7,199 nucleotides of DNA from JBOFLG01 sp051657745 (GCA_051657745.1 JBOFLG010000025.1:1-7199), one strand, 5' to 3'. Positions 1 through 5,621 are shown, counted from the first letter of the stretch. The notes: a model not told the origin generated them from the letters alone. Translations and numbers: made by a program.

Positions 1-224
1 CCGGCGAACACCTGCACCGGAGTGGTCGGGAGCCGGGCCAGCAGGCCGCCGGCGGTGACCGCCACGATGGTCTGCACGAGGAACGCTGCGCCGACGCCGA
101 GCCACACCAGGGGCGGGCGGTAGCGGGTGGACAGCACCAGGGTCGCGATGAAGGTCTTGTCGGGCAGCTCGACCACGAAGATCAGCCCGAACACCACCGC
201 CGCGGTCGCGAGGTCGAACTCCAC
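1..224 (-). CDS. TMEM165/GDT1 (UPF0016) family cation transporter, N-terminal part
   Basis: Partial gene: 74 codons are visible and the rest lies left of the window. The translation begins VEFDLATAAVVFGLIFVVEL, a first membrane helix running straight into ELPDKT (residues 19-24), the E-x-x-D-K/R-T/S signature of the GDT1/TMEM165 family. A second hydrophobic stretch follows (about residues 39-62). Known family members are membrane transporters of Mn2+ or Ca2+ with two copies of this acidic motif; only the first is visible, so substrate is inference. I chose GTG at 224 because a TAGGGT -10 hexamer lies 8 nt upstream, as for other genes here. GTG at 230 is an in-frame alternative only 2 nt from that hexamer. 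The gene stands alone after a 273-bp non-coding gap. Family assignment is firm; function is not. Confidence 0.88.
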   Translation of the reverse strand, partial: MEFDLATAAVVFGLIFVVELPDKTFIATLVLSTRYRPPLVWLGVGAAFLVQTIVAVTAGGLLARLPTTPVQVFA

Positions 225-232
225 GGGCACCA

Positions 233-238
233 ACCCTA
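233..238 (-). promoter_or_regulatory. Candidate -10 element (TAGGGT) of the GDT1-family gene
   Basis: On the minus strand TAGGGT matches TANNNT and lies 8 nt before GTG at 224. No clear -35 hexamer is seen. The arrangement suggests a leaderless or nearly leaderless transcript. The same AGGG could instead be read as a weak Shine-Dalgarno for GTG 224. Confidence 0.4.
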
Positions 239-342
239 GACACGCCACTGCATTCGGCCCACCGTGCGGGTCCCCACGCTGGACGGGCCGTGGTACGCCT
301 GGATGCCGACCGTGCCGACACTCAGGCGGCGGAGTGTTGTGA

Positions 343-400
343 CGCTGCCTACGGCGCAGGAGCAGGGACGATCACCCCGGCTCCTGCGCTGTAGGCGGCG
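343..400. repeat. 21-bp inverted repeat (palindromic element, copy A)
   Basis: The arms 343-363 and 380-400 pair at 19 of 21 positions, and the two mismatches are G-T type that still pair in RNA. The inner 17 bp are GCCTACGGCGCAGGAGC at 347-363 against its near-complement at 380-396. The 16-nt loop contains GATCACCCC and can partly continue the stem. It lies about 98 bp beyond the stop of the minus-strand AbiEi-like gene, so it could act as a terminator hairpin, but no T-run follows on either strand. The 46 bp from 349 to 394 are related to the dyad at 1701-1748, which argues for a dispersed palindromic repeat or operator instead. Confidence 0.75.
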
Positions 401-497
401 GCCTACTGGGCCGTAAGCGGGCGACATTGCTGTCCATCTCGACCCGTGACCGACCGGGCCGCACCTCGAGGGCAGATACCGGAGAGTGCGCGGGAGG

Positions 498-1469
498 TCA
501 GCCGGCCGAGCCAGGTCGCGCGGCGTGCTGTGGCATGGCTGTCACGGCCGGTCTCGGGCGAGCGGAGGCAGTGAGGTAGGTGCGTTCGATCCGGCGAAGC
601 ACAGCCGCAGGGTCGTGCGCGATGCGGTGCGGTGTGACGCCGACGACGATCACCCCCGCAGCGGTGAGATCGCCGTCCGCCTCGATCGTGCTATCGAAGT
701 CGTCGCCGTTCGCGTGATACCGGTGGGAGTGCACCATCACCGCCATCGCGACGTCGTCGAACCAGACATCAGGGATGGTGAGAGCGGCTCCGGCAGCGGT
801 GAGTCCGGGGTTCGCCCATGGTGCGGGCAGCCGCGTCGATGTGGACACCAGCGCGAGCAGCGCTGCCTCGGGTACCGACCAGGCACCGACTGCGGCGTCG
901 TCGAGCGCGGCTCGGACCCGGAACGCATCGCGAGGCCTAAGCCGGTGCACCCACTCGGCAACTTCGTCCACGGTGGCCAGCCGACGTTGCACCGCCTCGA
1001 TCAGGATCGCCGACCTGGTGTCGGGCGTTCTCGCAGCCGCTGCGGCGTCAACGGCGGCTCGGGCTGCGGAACAGACTCGTACCGGACCGCGGGTCACCGT
1101 CTGGTGGTCGATCAGCTGGGACCGGCGAATCTCAGCGAAACCTGCCCGCCGGCTGCGCTGCGGTGACGGAACAACCACGTGCACTCGCCCGTGCGGGTCA
1201 GCCGAGGTGATTCCGTGCCATCGCGCCGCTGTTGGGCCGCCGAGAACGCCAGCGGCCCCGGCCCACAGCAGGGCCGCGACCTGCCGCCGCCGCTCCGTCG
1301 TCTCACGCCCACCGATCAGGTAGACCGAGGGGAGGAGCACCCGCCACCCACGGCCGGCGTTCCACCGCAGGGCATCCTCAGTGATGCCGCGCCCCAGCAG
1401 TTGGGTGCGCGCGGCGACGCCGTCCTGGCGGGCCAGGAGATCGAGAGCTTCGGGGCTGAACTCGGCCAC
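498..1469 (-). CDS. Orphan AbiEi-type antitoxin-domain / DUF559-like protein
   Basis: The 323-residue protein starts with a winged-helix-like region (about 1-55) whose LRWNAGRGWRVLLPSVYLIG stretch is typical of AbiEi-type antitoxin N-terminal domains. A middle region follows (about 60-200, with LGGPTAARWHGI and ARAAVDAAA). The C-terminal part (about 200-298) resembles the DUF559/Vsr-like nuclease fold common in actinobacterial versions: PEAALLAL, PDVWFDD (233-239), then VMVHSHRYH (244-252) and TAAGVIVVGVTPHRI. In relatives the segment before the YH reads like EVDSxxxH; here Met and His replace the acidic residues, so nuclease activity is doubtful. No AbiEii nucleotidyltransferase partner is adjacent. 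The start is GTG at 1469; a GGAG (1480-1483) 10 nt upstream is a loose ribosome site. It sits between two related palindromes (343-400 and 1701-1748). True function is unknown; toxin-antitoxin action is not supported by the context. Confidence 0.8.
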   Translation of the reverse strand: MAEFSPEALDLLARQDGVAARTQLLGRGITEDALRWNAGRGWRVLLPSVYLIGGRETTERRRQVAALLWAGAAGVLGGPTAARWHGITSADPHGRVHVVVPSPQRSRRAGFAEIRRSQLIDHQTVTRGPVRVCSAARAAVDAAAAARTPDTRSAILIEAVQRRLATVDEVAEWVHRLRPRDAFRVRAALDDAAVGAWSVPEAALLALVSTSTRLPAPWANPGLTAAGAALTIPDVWFDDVAMAVMVHSHRYHANGDDFDSTIEADGDLTAAGVIVVGVTPHRIAHDPAAVLRRIERTYLTASARPRPAVTAMPQHAARPGSAG

Positions 1470-1700
1470 GATGGCGAGTCTCCGGCGGGGTGTGGCGACG
1501 GCGCGGCGGCCGCCGGCAACCTGGGTACATCTGTGGATGACGCGTCACGAGCCGGTCGGCTGTGGACACCCCGTGATCGTGATCCGGCATCCCCGGCCGA
1601 GGCACGCCGCGACGCCGGACGACCTCAGTGACGCTCGTGAACTCCCGCAGGCCGACGGCCGGTACCCGTGAGCAGCGTTGCCGCGGTTCGGCGAGCGCAC

Positions 1701-1748
1701 GCTACAGCGCAGTGCCCGGGGTGATCACCCCAGCAGCCGCAACGTAAC
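1701..1748. repeat. Palindromic element, copy B
   Basis: The centre is the perfect 14-bp palindrome GGGGTGATCACCCC (1718-1731), flanked by degenerate arms that are symmetric about the same centre (GCTAC at 1701-1705, GTAAC at 1744-1748). Positions 1702-1747 align without gaps to the reverse complement of 394-349 in copy A, with 34 of 46 bases identical by my count, mainly CTACAGCGCAG and CGGGGTGATC. It lies about 230 bp upstream of the AbiEi-like start and 150 bp upstream of the pheA unit. It may be an operator or a dispersed repeat. Confidence 0.6.
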
Positions 1749-1850
1749 CCGCGATTCAACAGTCGCGCGGCCAGCGACTCGCGCCCGCTCAACCCGGGAA
1801 CCCTGCCCCACCCTTCCGTCCCTGTCGGTGGAGTGCCCGGCATCCGGCAC

Positions 1851-1856
1851 TAGCCT
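1851..1856 (+). promoter_or_regulatory. Candidate -10 element (TAGCCT) for small ORF-pheA
   Basis: TAGCCT fits TANNNT and lies 7 nt before GTG at 1864, which places the likely transcription start at or next to that GTG. No strong -35 is visible at the expected distance. The spacing implies a leaderless first cistron. It is the best promoter candidate for pheA. Confidence 0.5.
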
Positions 1857-1863
1857 GTGAACC

Positions 1864-2007
1864 GTGGTCGCGCTGAACGCCGGCGAGTTGTCGGTCCTCT
1901 ACCTCGCCGCGTCGCGTACCCTCCTCGCGCTGCGGTACCTGCGGCGTTCCGTGTGGTCGGCGCGCTCCGGGCCGCCAGCCGTCGGCACCGGTGAGGAGTG
2001 CGGATGA
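1864..2007 (+). CDS. Small ORF (47 aa) translationally coupled to pheA
   Basis: GTG 1864 opens a 47-codon frame ending in TGA 2005-2007, which overlaps the pheA ATG (2004-2006) as ATGA. An in-frame stop at 1858-1860 means GTG 1864 is the first usable start. A TANNNT hexamer 7 nt upstream suggests a leaderless message beginning here. The product starts VVALNAGELSVLYLAASRTL, then a Leu/Arg-rich stretch (ALRYLRRSVW) and a hydrophilic tail ending EECG, with no Cys before that. It could be a short amphipathic peptide. It contains no Phe codon, so a classical Phe attenuation leader is unlikely. I recognise no family. Evidence for translation is positional: promoter spacing, the 4-nt overlap, and the pheA ribosome site lying inside it. 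It could be a chance frame in a 5' leader. Confidence 0.5.
   Translation: MVALNAGELSVLYLAASRTLLALRYLRRSVWSARSGPPAVGTGEECG
1993..1998 (+). promoter_or_regulatory. Ribosome binding site deciding the pheA start
   Basis: GAGGAG lies 5 nt before ATG 2004. A GTG at 1998, in the same frame, overlaps this site and would leave no usable ribosome site, so ATG 2004 is the preferred start. The site lies within the last codons of the upstream small ORF, as expected for coupled translation. Confidence 0.8.
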
Positions 2008-2978
2008 CGCACTACGGCTACCTCGGCCCCGAGGGCACGTTCACCTCGATGGCGCTCGACGCCTGGCCGGATGCCGCCGCGCTCGCCACGGATGCCGCCG
2101 GCGTCGCCTCCGGCGCCGCCCGCACCGCCTTCGGGTCGGTGGATGCGGCGATCGGCGCACTGCGCGCGGGGGAGGTCGACGCGGTGATGGTGCCGATCGA
2201 GAACTCGGTCGAGGGTGGGGTCTCGGCCACCCTCGACGCTCTCGCCAGCGGCGGCCCGCTCGTGGTCACCGGGGAGGTGCTCGTGCCGGTGACCTTCGTG
2301 CTCGCCGCTCGGGCCGGGACCACCCTGGCCGACATCCATGCCGTCGGAACCCACTCACACGCGTGGGCCCAGGTGCGCGGCTGGATGACCACGCACCTGC
2401 CGCAGGCCCACTACCTGCCGACGCTGTCGACCGCGGCCGCCGCCGCCGACCTCGCGTCTGGCCCGCAGCGGTACGACGCGGCGGTGTGTGCGCCGGCGGC
2501 GGCCCAGCTGCACGGTCTCGACCTGCTTGCCGACGGCATCGGCGATGTGCAGGCGGCGGTCACCCGGTTCGTGCTCGTGGCGCACCCGGGCCGGCTTCCC
2601 GAGCGCACCGGTGCCGACAAGACCACCGCGGTGCTTTTTCAGCGCGACGACCACCCCGGTGGGCTGCTCGAGTTGCTCGAGCAGTTCGCCACCCGTGGCA
2701 TCAACCTGAGCCGGCTCGAGTCGCGCCCCACGAAAGCGTCGATGGGTTCGTATTGTTTCTCGGTCGATATCGAGGGGCATGTGCGTGACGACCGGGTGGG
2801 CGAGGCATTGATGGGGCTGCACCGGGTGTGCGCCGAGGTGCGGTTCCTGGGGTCCTACCCGCGCGCCGACCAGGTGCCGGTCACGGTGGCGCGGCCCACG
2901 ACCGATGCGGCGTTCGCCGACGCACGGTCCTGGCTTGACGGCATCCGCGGCCGCCCGGGTACCACAGGCCCGGGGTGA
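2004..2978 (+). CDS. pheA: Prephenate dehydratase
   Basis: Cytoplasmic enzyme converting prephenate to phenylpyruvate in phenylalanine synthesis. The 324 residues match the usual stand-alone actinobacterial enzyme, with no chorismate mutase domain. The catalytic domain (about 1-190) shows YLGPEGTF (6-13), VPIENSVEGG (63-72) and VTRF (186-189), whose Thr-Arg-Phe is the active-site signature. The ACT domain (about 206-285) shows GGLLELLEQF and ESRP (239-242), the Phe-binding motif, so feedback inhibition by phenylalanine is expected. ATG 2004 is chosen over GTG 1998 because GAGGAG sits 5 nt upstream. Its start overlaps a 47-codon ORF by ATGA, and the pair probably shares the promoter at 1851. 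The C-terminal 40 residues after the ACT domain look like a disordered tail. Residues 247-278 are closely similar to a segment of the next gene's product. The identification is secure. Confidence 0.97.
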   Translation: MTHYGYLGPEGTFTSMALDAWPDAAALATDAAGVASGAARTAFGSVDAAIGALRAGEVDAVMVPIENSVEGGVSATLDALASGGPLVVTGEVLVPVTFVLAARAGTTLADIHAVGTHSHAWAQVRGWMTTHLPQAHYLPTLSTAAAAADLASGPQRYDAAVCAPAAAQLHGLDLLADGIGDVQAAVTRFVLVAHPGRLPERTGADKTTAVLFQRDDHPGGLLELLEQFATRGINLSRLESRPTKASMGSYCFSVDIEGHVRDDRVGEALMGLHRVCAEVRFLGSYPRADQVPVTVARPTTDAAFADARSWLDGIRGRPGTTGPG

Positions 2979-3020
2979 GCTGCGAGCCGTGACCACTGGG
3001 CGACGGGGGGGTGTCGTGCA

Positions 3021-3095
3021 CGCACCACTCTTGGTTTCGTTTGGGTCGCGGAGTGGTTACGGTGAAATCACGTTATTCGCACCACTAACGGAAGG
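3021..3095 (+). promoter_or_regulatory. Leader of the CAP-domain gene: hexamer triplet, possible -10 and RBS
   Basis: This 122-bp intergenic stretch is visibly less GC-rich than its surroundings. ACCACT occurs at 3024-3029 and 3081-3086 (within a 9-nt direct repeat CGCACCACT at 3021 and 3078), and its complement AGTGGT at 3052-3057, so centres are 28 and 29 bp apart. TACGGT at 3058-3063 fits a -10 element and would give a leader of about 30 nt; no good -35 is found at the right distance. GGAAGG at 3090-3095 is a clear Shine-Dalgarno 5 nt before ATG 3101. The repeated hexamers may be binding sites, or chance. Confidence 0.4.
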
Positions 3096-3100
3096 TTCCT

Positions 3101-4180
3101 ATGAGTTCCGCTCGGACCCGCTCCTCGGGTCACCACGCTGCCCCCCGACACACCCCCGCCGCAGGCCTGCTGTTCCAGCGGCATTTCCTGTTGGGCGTTC
3201 TCGCACTTGGCGTCATCGCGCTCTTGCTCGTGATCACCACTCCCGGGTTTGGTAGTTCTGGGTCGAGCGGTGGTTCGCAGCTCGCGGCCGCCATGGACGC
3301 CGACCCTGAGAATCCCACCGAAACTGATACCGACACCAGCACCAGCACCAGCGAGGACGGCAACAGCACGTCCACCGCGACCGGCACTGCCACCGGAGCC
3401 GACGCTGACGTCGAGACCAACACCACCGCCGATTCCAACTCCACCACCGCCACCGCTACCGGCACCGCGTCCGGTGGCAGCCCGTCGATGATGGGCTCGT
3501 ACTGCATCTCGGTGAACCTCAAGGGTGTGATGGTCGACGGTGCGGTAGGTGATGCACTGAAGAGCCTGCGCCGTATCTGCGCCGAGATGGACCCGAACCC
3601 CACCGCAAGCCCCGCTGCCCCCGCTGCTCCCAGCGAGACCGAGGGCGAGACTGCGCCGGAGACCGATCCTGCGGAGAAGACCGAGACCGAGACCGTCGAG
3701 GAGCCGGCGGCGCCGGCGCCGGCTCCGGCCCAGGCAACCCGCAAGATGGCCGCGAAGCCCATGCCGACGCCGGAGTCGAAGCCAGCAGCGCAGGCGTCAG
3801 GCCCCGCCGCTGAGGTCATCGCTCTGGTCAACGCGGAGCGGGCGAAGGCCGGTTGCGAGTCCGTGACCGCTGAGGCCCGGCTCACCAAGGCTGCTCAGGG
3901 TCACAGCGTCGACATGGCGGAGAACACCTACATGGAACACCAGAGCCGCGATGGTCGGTCCCCGTTTGACCGGATGAAGGATGCCGGGTACCAGGGCGGT
4001 TCGATGGCGGAGAACATCGCCTACGGCCAGGATTCCCCGCAGGACGTCATGCAGGACTGGATGAACAGCGATGGTCACCGCAAGAACATCCTGAACTGCG
4101 ACTACACCCAGATCGGTGTGGGTGTCGCGAACGCCAGCAACGGTGACATCTACTGGACGCAGAACTTCGGTCGTCCCTGA
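3101..4180 (+). CDS. Membrane-anchored CAP/SCP-domain protein with an ACT-like insert
   Basis: Predicted surface protein of 359 residues. A short basic cytoplasmic N-terminus (1-27) precedes one membrane helix (about 28-48, FLLGVLALGVIALLLVI) with no clear cleavage site, so it is probably a type II anchor. Next come a Thr/Ser/Asp/Asn-rich linker (about 61-128), an ACT-like segment (129-163), a Pro/Ala/Glu/Thr-rich linker (164-236) and a C-terminal CAP domain (237-359). The CAP domain shows ALVNAERAKAG, YMEHQS (His280), MAENIAYG (Glu304), WMNSDGHRKNIL (His326) and YWTQNFG (351-357), the expected metal-site and signature residues. C252 and C333 may form its disulfide. Bacterial CAP proteins of this YkwD type are extracytoplasmic with mostly unknown activity. 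Residues 131-162 match the ACT domain of the adjacent PheA at 18 of 32 positions, including both Cys. The linkers contain hexanucleotide repeats (ACCAGC three times at 3335-3352; GACCGA-type at 3679-3695). The start is fixed by GGAAGG 5 nt upstream. Confidence 0.92.
   Translation: MSSARTRSSGHHAAPRHTPAAGLLFQRHFLLGVLALGVIALLLVITTPGFGSSGSSGGSQLAAAMDADPENPTETDTDTSTSTSEDGNSTSTATGTATGADADVETNTTADSNSTTATATGTASGGSPSMMGSYCISVNLKGVMVDGAVGDALKSLRRICAEMDPNPTASPAAPAAPSETEGETAPETDPAEKTETETVEEPAAPAPAPAQATRKMAAKPMPTPESKPAAQASGPAAEVIALVNAERAKAGCESVTAEARLTKAAQGHSVDMAENTYMEHQSRDGRSPFDRMKDAGYQGGSMAENIAYGQDSPQDVMQDWMNSDGHRKNILNCDYTQIGVGVANASNGDIYWTQNFGRP
3491..3586 (+). other. Segment homologous to the PheA ACT domain, inside the CAP-protein gene
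   Basis: These 32 codons (residues 131-162) align without gaps to codons 247-278 of pheA (2742-2837). By my count 18 of 32 residues and 63 of 96 bases are identical. MGSYC begins the match and CAE ends it, and most changes are conservative (Phe/Ile, Ile/Leu, Asp/Asn, Val/Ile). In PheA this corresponds to roughly the second half of the ACT fold. The part carrying GGLLELL and ESRP is missing. Upstream, both genes share CGTCG before the ATG, with one extra ATG codon in the CAP gene; outside this the sequences diverge completely. Confidence 0.8.
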
Positions 4181-4208
4181 CCTGATCGTTCGTTTCTGAT
4201 CGCGGATG

Positions 4209-4258
4209 ATCGCCGCGGCGCCCTGAGTAGCATCTCTCGCTATGGGCGCCGCGGCGAT
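4209..4258 (+). terminator. Perfect 15-bp inverted repeat plus TTTT; terminator or operator around a promoter
   Basis: ATCGCCGCGGCGCCC (4209-4223) is the exact reverse complement of 4244-4258, and TTTT (4258-4261) follows. A transcript arriving from the CAP gene, which ends at 4180, would form a strong hairpin with a 20-nt loop followed by a short U-run, which resembles an intrinsic terminator. The right arm is the first five codons of the acyltransferase gene, and the loop holds its -10 element (4228-4233) and ATG. A transcript started at that promoter lacks the left arm and cannot form the hairpin. A repressor operator is the main alternative. Confidence 0.55.
4228..4233 (+). promoter_or_regulatory. 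Candidate -10 element (TAGCAT) of the HAD-acyltransferase gene
   Basis: TAGCAT fits TANNNT and ends 8 nt before ATG 4242. There is no Shine-Dalgarno between it and the ATG, so a leaderless or nearly leaderless message is likely. It lies in the 20-nt loop of the inverted repeat at 4209-4258. Confidence 0.55.
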
Positions 4259-5621
4259 TTTCGATCTTGACCGCACCCTGCTCCAGGGCGGCACCGGGCC
4301 GTTCCTCTCACGAGCGATGTACGACCTCGGGGTGGTCACGCGCCGGCTCCCTGGCGAGCGATACCTCTACCGGTGGTTCGACCTTTTCGGCGAAACGTTG
4401 CCATCTATCGCCCTGGCGAGGCAGGCCACTCGGATCGCCAAGGGCCGGGGGAGAACGGCTTTCGATGCGGCCGCCGAGCGGGCTGCGGGCTCGATCGCCG
4501 AGGTCATCCACCCCTTCGCGCGCACGCTGATGGCGCAGCACCGCGCAGCTGGTCGCCCGGTGGTGCTGGCCACCACCACCCCGCACCATCTGATCTCGCC
4601 GCTCGCCGACCGGCTCGGGTTCGACCAGGTCATCGCCACCCGGTACTCGATCGGTGACGACGGCAGGTTCGATGGCGGCCTCGCTGGCCGGTTCGTCTGG
4701 TCGCGCGGCAAGCTCGCGGCGGTCGCCGACTGGGCCAGCGCCGAGGGTGTGGACTTGGCCGAGAGTTTCGCCTATTCCGACTCGATCTACGACCTGCCGC
4801 TGCTCGCTGCCGTCGGCCACCCCGCGGCGGTGAATCCAGACCCCAGGCTCGCGGTCTACGCCGTGGCCCGGGGCTGGCCGATCATGCACTTCGACGTCTC
4901 GCCCGGGGTGGTGAAGGTGCCGGTGGTCGGGGTCGAGGTGCAGCGCCTGGTGCTCCTCGCCAGCCCGCCGCAGTCGGTGCCCTACGCCCGGTTCGAGATC
5001 GAGGGTGTCGAGCACATCCCCGGTAGCGGCCCGGTGATCCTCGCCGGCAACCACCGCTCCTATTTCGACATCCCGGCGCTGCTCCAGGTGATGCGGCGCA
5101 CGAACCGCACCGCCCGGATCCTCGCCAAACGCGAACTCTTCGACATCCCCGGTGTCGGTTCGCTGGTCACCGCCCTCGGTGGCATCCCGGTCGACCGTGG
5201 CAGTGGCGGGGCCGAGTCGCTCGAGGCTGCCGCAGTGGCCCTCGAGGGTGGCGAGGTCGTGGGAGTGCTGCCGCAGGGCACCATCCCGCGCGGTGAGCGG
5301 TTCTTCGACCCGGTGCTCCGTGGCCGCACCGGCGCGGCGCGGCTGGCGGCGTCCACCCGTGCACCCGTCATCCCGGTCGGCATCTGGGGCAGCGAGCAGG
5401 TCTGGCCGCGCTCCTCGCCCGGGCCACATGTCTGGAACGTCACTGATCCGCCGACGGTGCGGGTGCGGGTTGGCCCCCCGGTCGATCTGCGGTACCGCTC
5501 GCCCGTCGCGGACACCCGGCGGATCATGGCGGCGATCATCGACCAGCTGCCGCCCGAGGCCCGCGAGCACCGCACCCCGAGCGCCGAGGAGATCCGACTC
5601 GCCACCCCGAGGGGTGCCTGA
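4242..5621 (+). CDS. Bifunctional HAD-IB phosphatase / 1-acylglycerol-3-phosphate acyltransferase-like protein
   Basis: A 459-residue fusion. The HAD-IB domain (about 1-215) has FDLDRTLL with Asp8 and Asp10, Thr111-113 (motif II), Lys157, and SDSIYDLPLL with Asp180 and Asp184, so all phosphatase motifs are present. The PlsC/LPLAT domain (about 245-415) has NHRSYFD with the catalytic His271 and Asp276, KRELFDIPGVG (297-307), PQGTIPRGE (344-352) and VIPVGIWG (376-383). Motif III has Gln where most acyltransferases have Glu (PEGTR); I recall the PQGTIPRG form from actinobacterial fusions, so it is probably a subgroup trait. The likely role is phosphatidic acid synthesis or remodelling at the inner membrane face; the HAD substrate is unknown. 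No long hydrophobic helix is obvious beyond VVKVPVVGVEVQRLVLLA. The gene follows the CAP gene by 61 bp but seems to have its own leaderless promoter (4228) inside an inverted repeat. Confidence 0.93.
   Translation: MGAAAIFDLDRTLLQGGTGPFLSRAMYDLGVVTRRLPGERYLYRWFDLFGETLPSIALARQATRIAKGRGRTAFDAAAERAAGSIAEVIHPFARTLMAQHRAAGRPVVLATTTPHHLISPLADRLGFDQVIATRYSIGDDGRFDGGLAGRFVWSRGKLAAVADWASAEGVDLAESFAYSDSIYDLPLLAAVGHPAAVNPDPRLAVYAVARGWPIMHFDVSPGVVKVPVVGVEVQRLVLLASPPQSVPYARFEIEGVEHIPGSGPVILAGNHRSYFDIPALLQVMRRTNRTARILAKRELFDIPGVGSLVTALGGIPVDRGSGGAESLEAAAVALEGGEVVGVLPQGTIPRGERFFDPVLRGRTGAARLAASTRAPVIPVGIWGSEQVWPRSSPGPHVWNVTDPPTVRVRVGPPVDLRYRSPVADTRRIMAAIIDQLPPEAREHRTPSAEEIRLATPRGA

Larger units (their letters stand above)
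225..497. other. Intergenic region with a long dyad, no gene seen
   Basis: This 273-bp gap lies between two minus-strand genes. Open frames inside it show no recognisable domain, plausible start context or protein-like composition. Its one clear structure is the inverted repeat at 343-400. It must also hold the promoter of the GDT1-family gene (233-238) and, if there is one, the 3' end of the AbiEi-like transcript. Confidence 0.6.
1470..1863. other. Divergent intergenic region
   Basis: About 394 bp lie between the minus-strand AbiEi-like gene and the plus-strand small ORF/pheA unit. Short open frames here have no convincing start context or recognisable product. The region holds two DnaA-box-like nonamers on the minus strand (1532-1540 TCATCCACA and 1561-1569 GTGTCCACA, each one mismatch from TTRTCCACA), the dyad at 1701-1748, and a -10 element at 1851-1856 directed at the small ORF. 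The promoter of the AbiEi-like gene must lie at the left end, but I cannot place it with confidence. Confidence 0.55.

Noticed and set aside
486..1166. Long plus-strand open frame antisense to the AbiEi-like gene
   Set aside because: Composition is Arg/Gly/Ser/His-rich and non-protein-like, as expected opposite a GC-rich gene. The minus-strand frame carries recognisable domains over its whole length.
1678..1860. Plus-strand open frame of 60 codons before the pheA unit
   Set aside because: It runs through the palindrome at 1701-1748, has a biased Arg/Ser/Pro/Thr composition, no ribosome site, and ends at the promoter hexamer of the next ORF.
1864..2003. Phenylalanine attenuator leader peptide for pheA
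   Set aside because: The small ORF has no Phe codon, and no alternative terminator/antiterminator pair with a T-run is visible before pheA.
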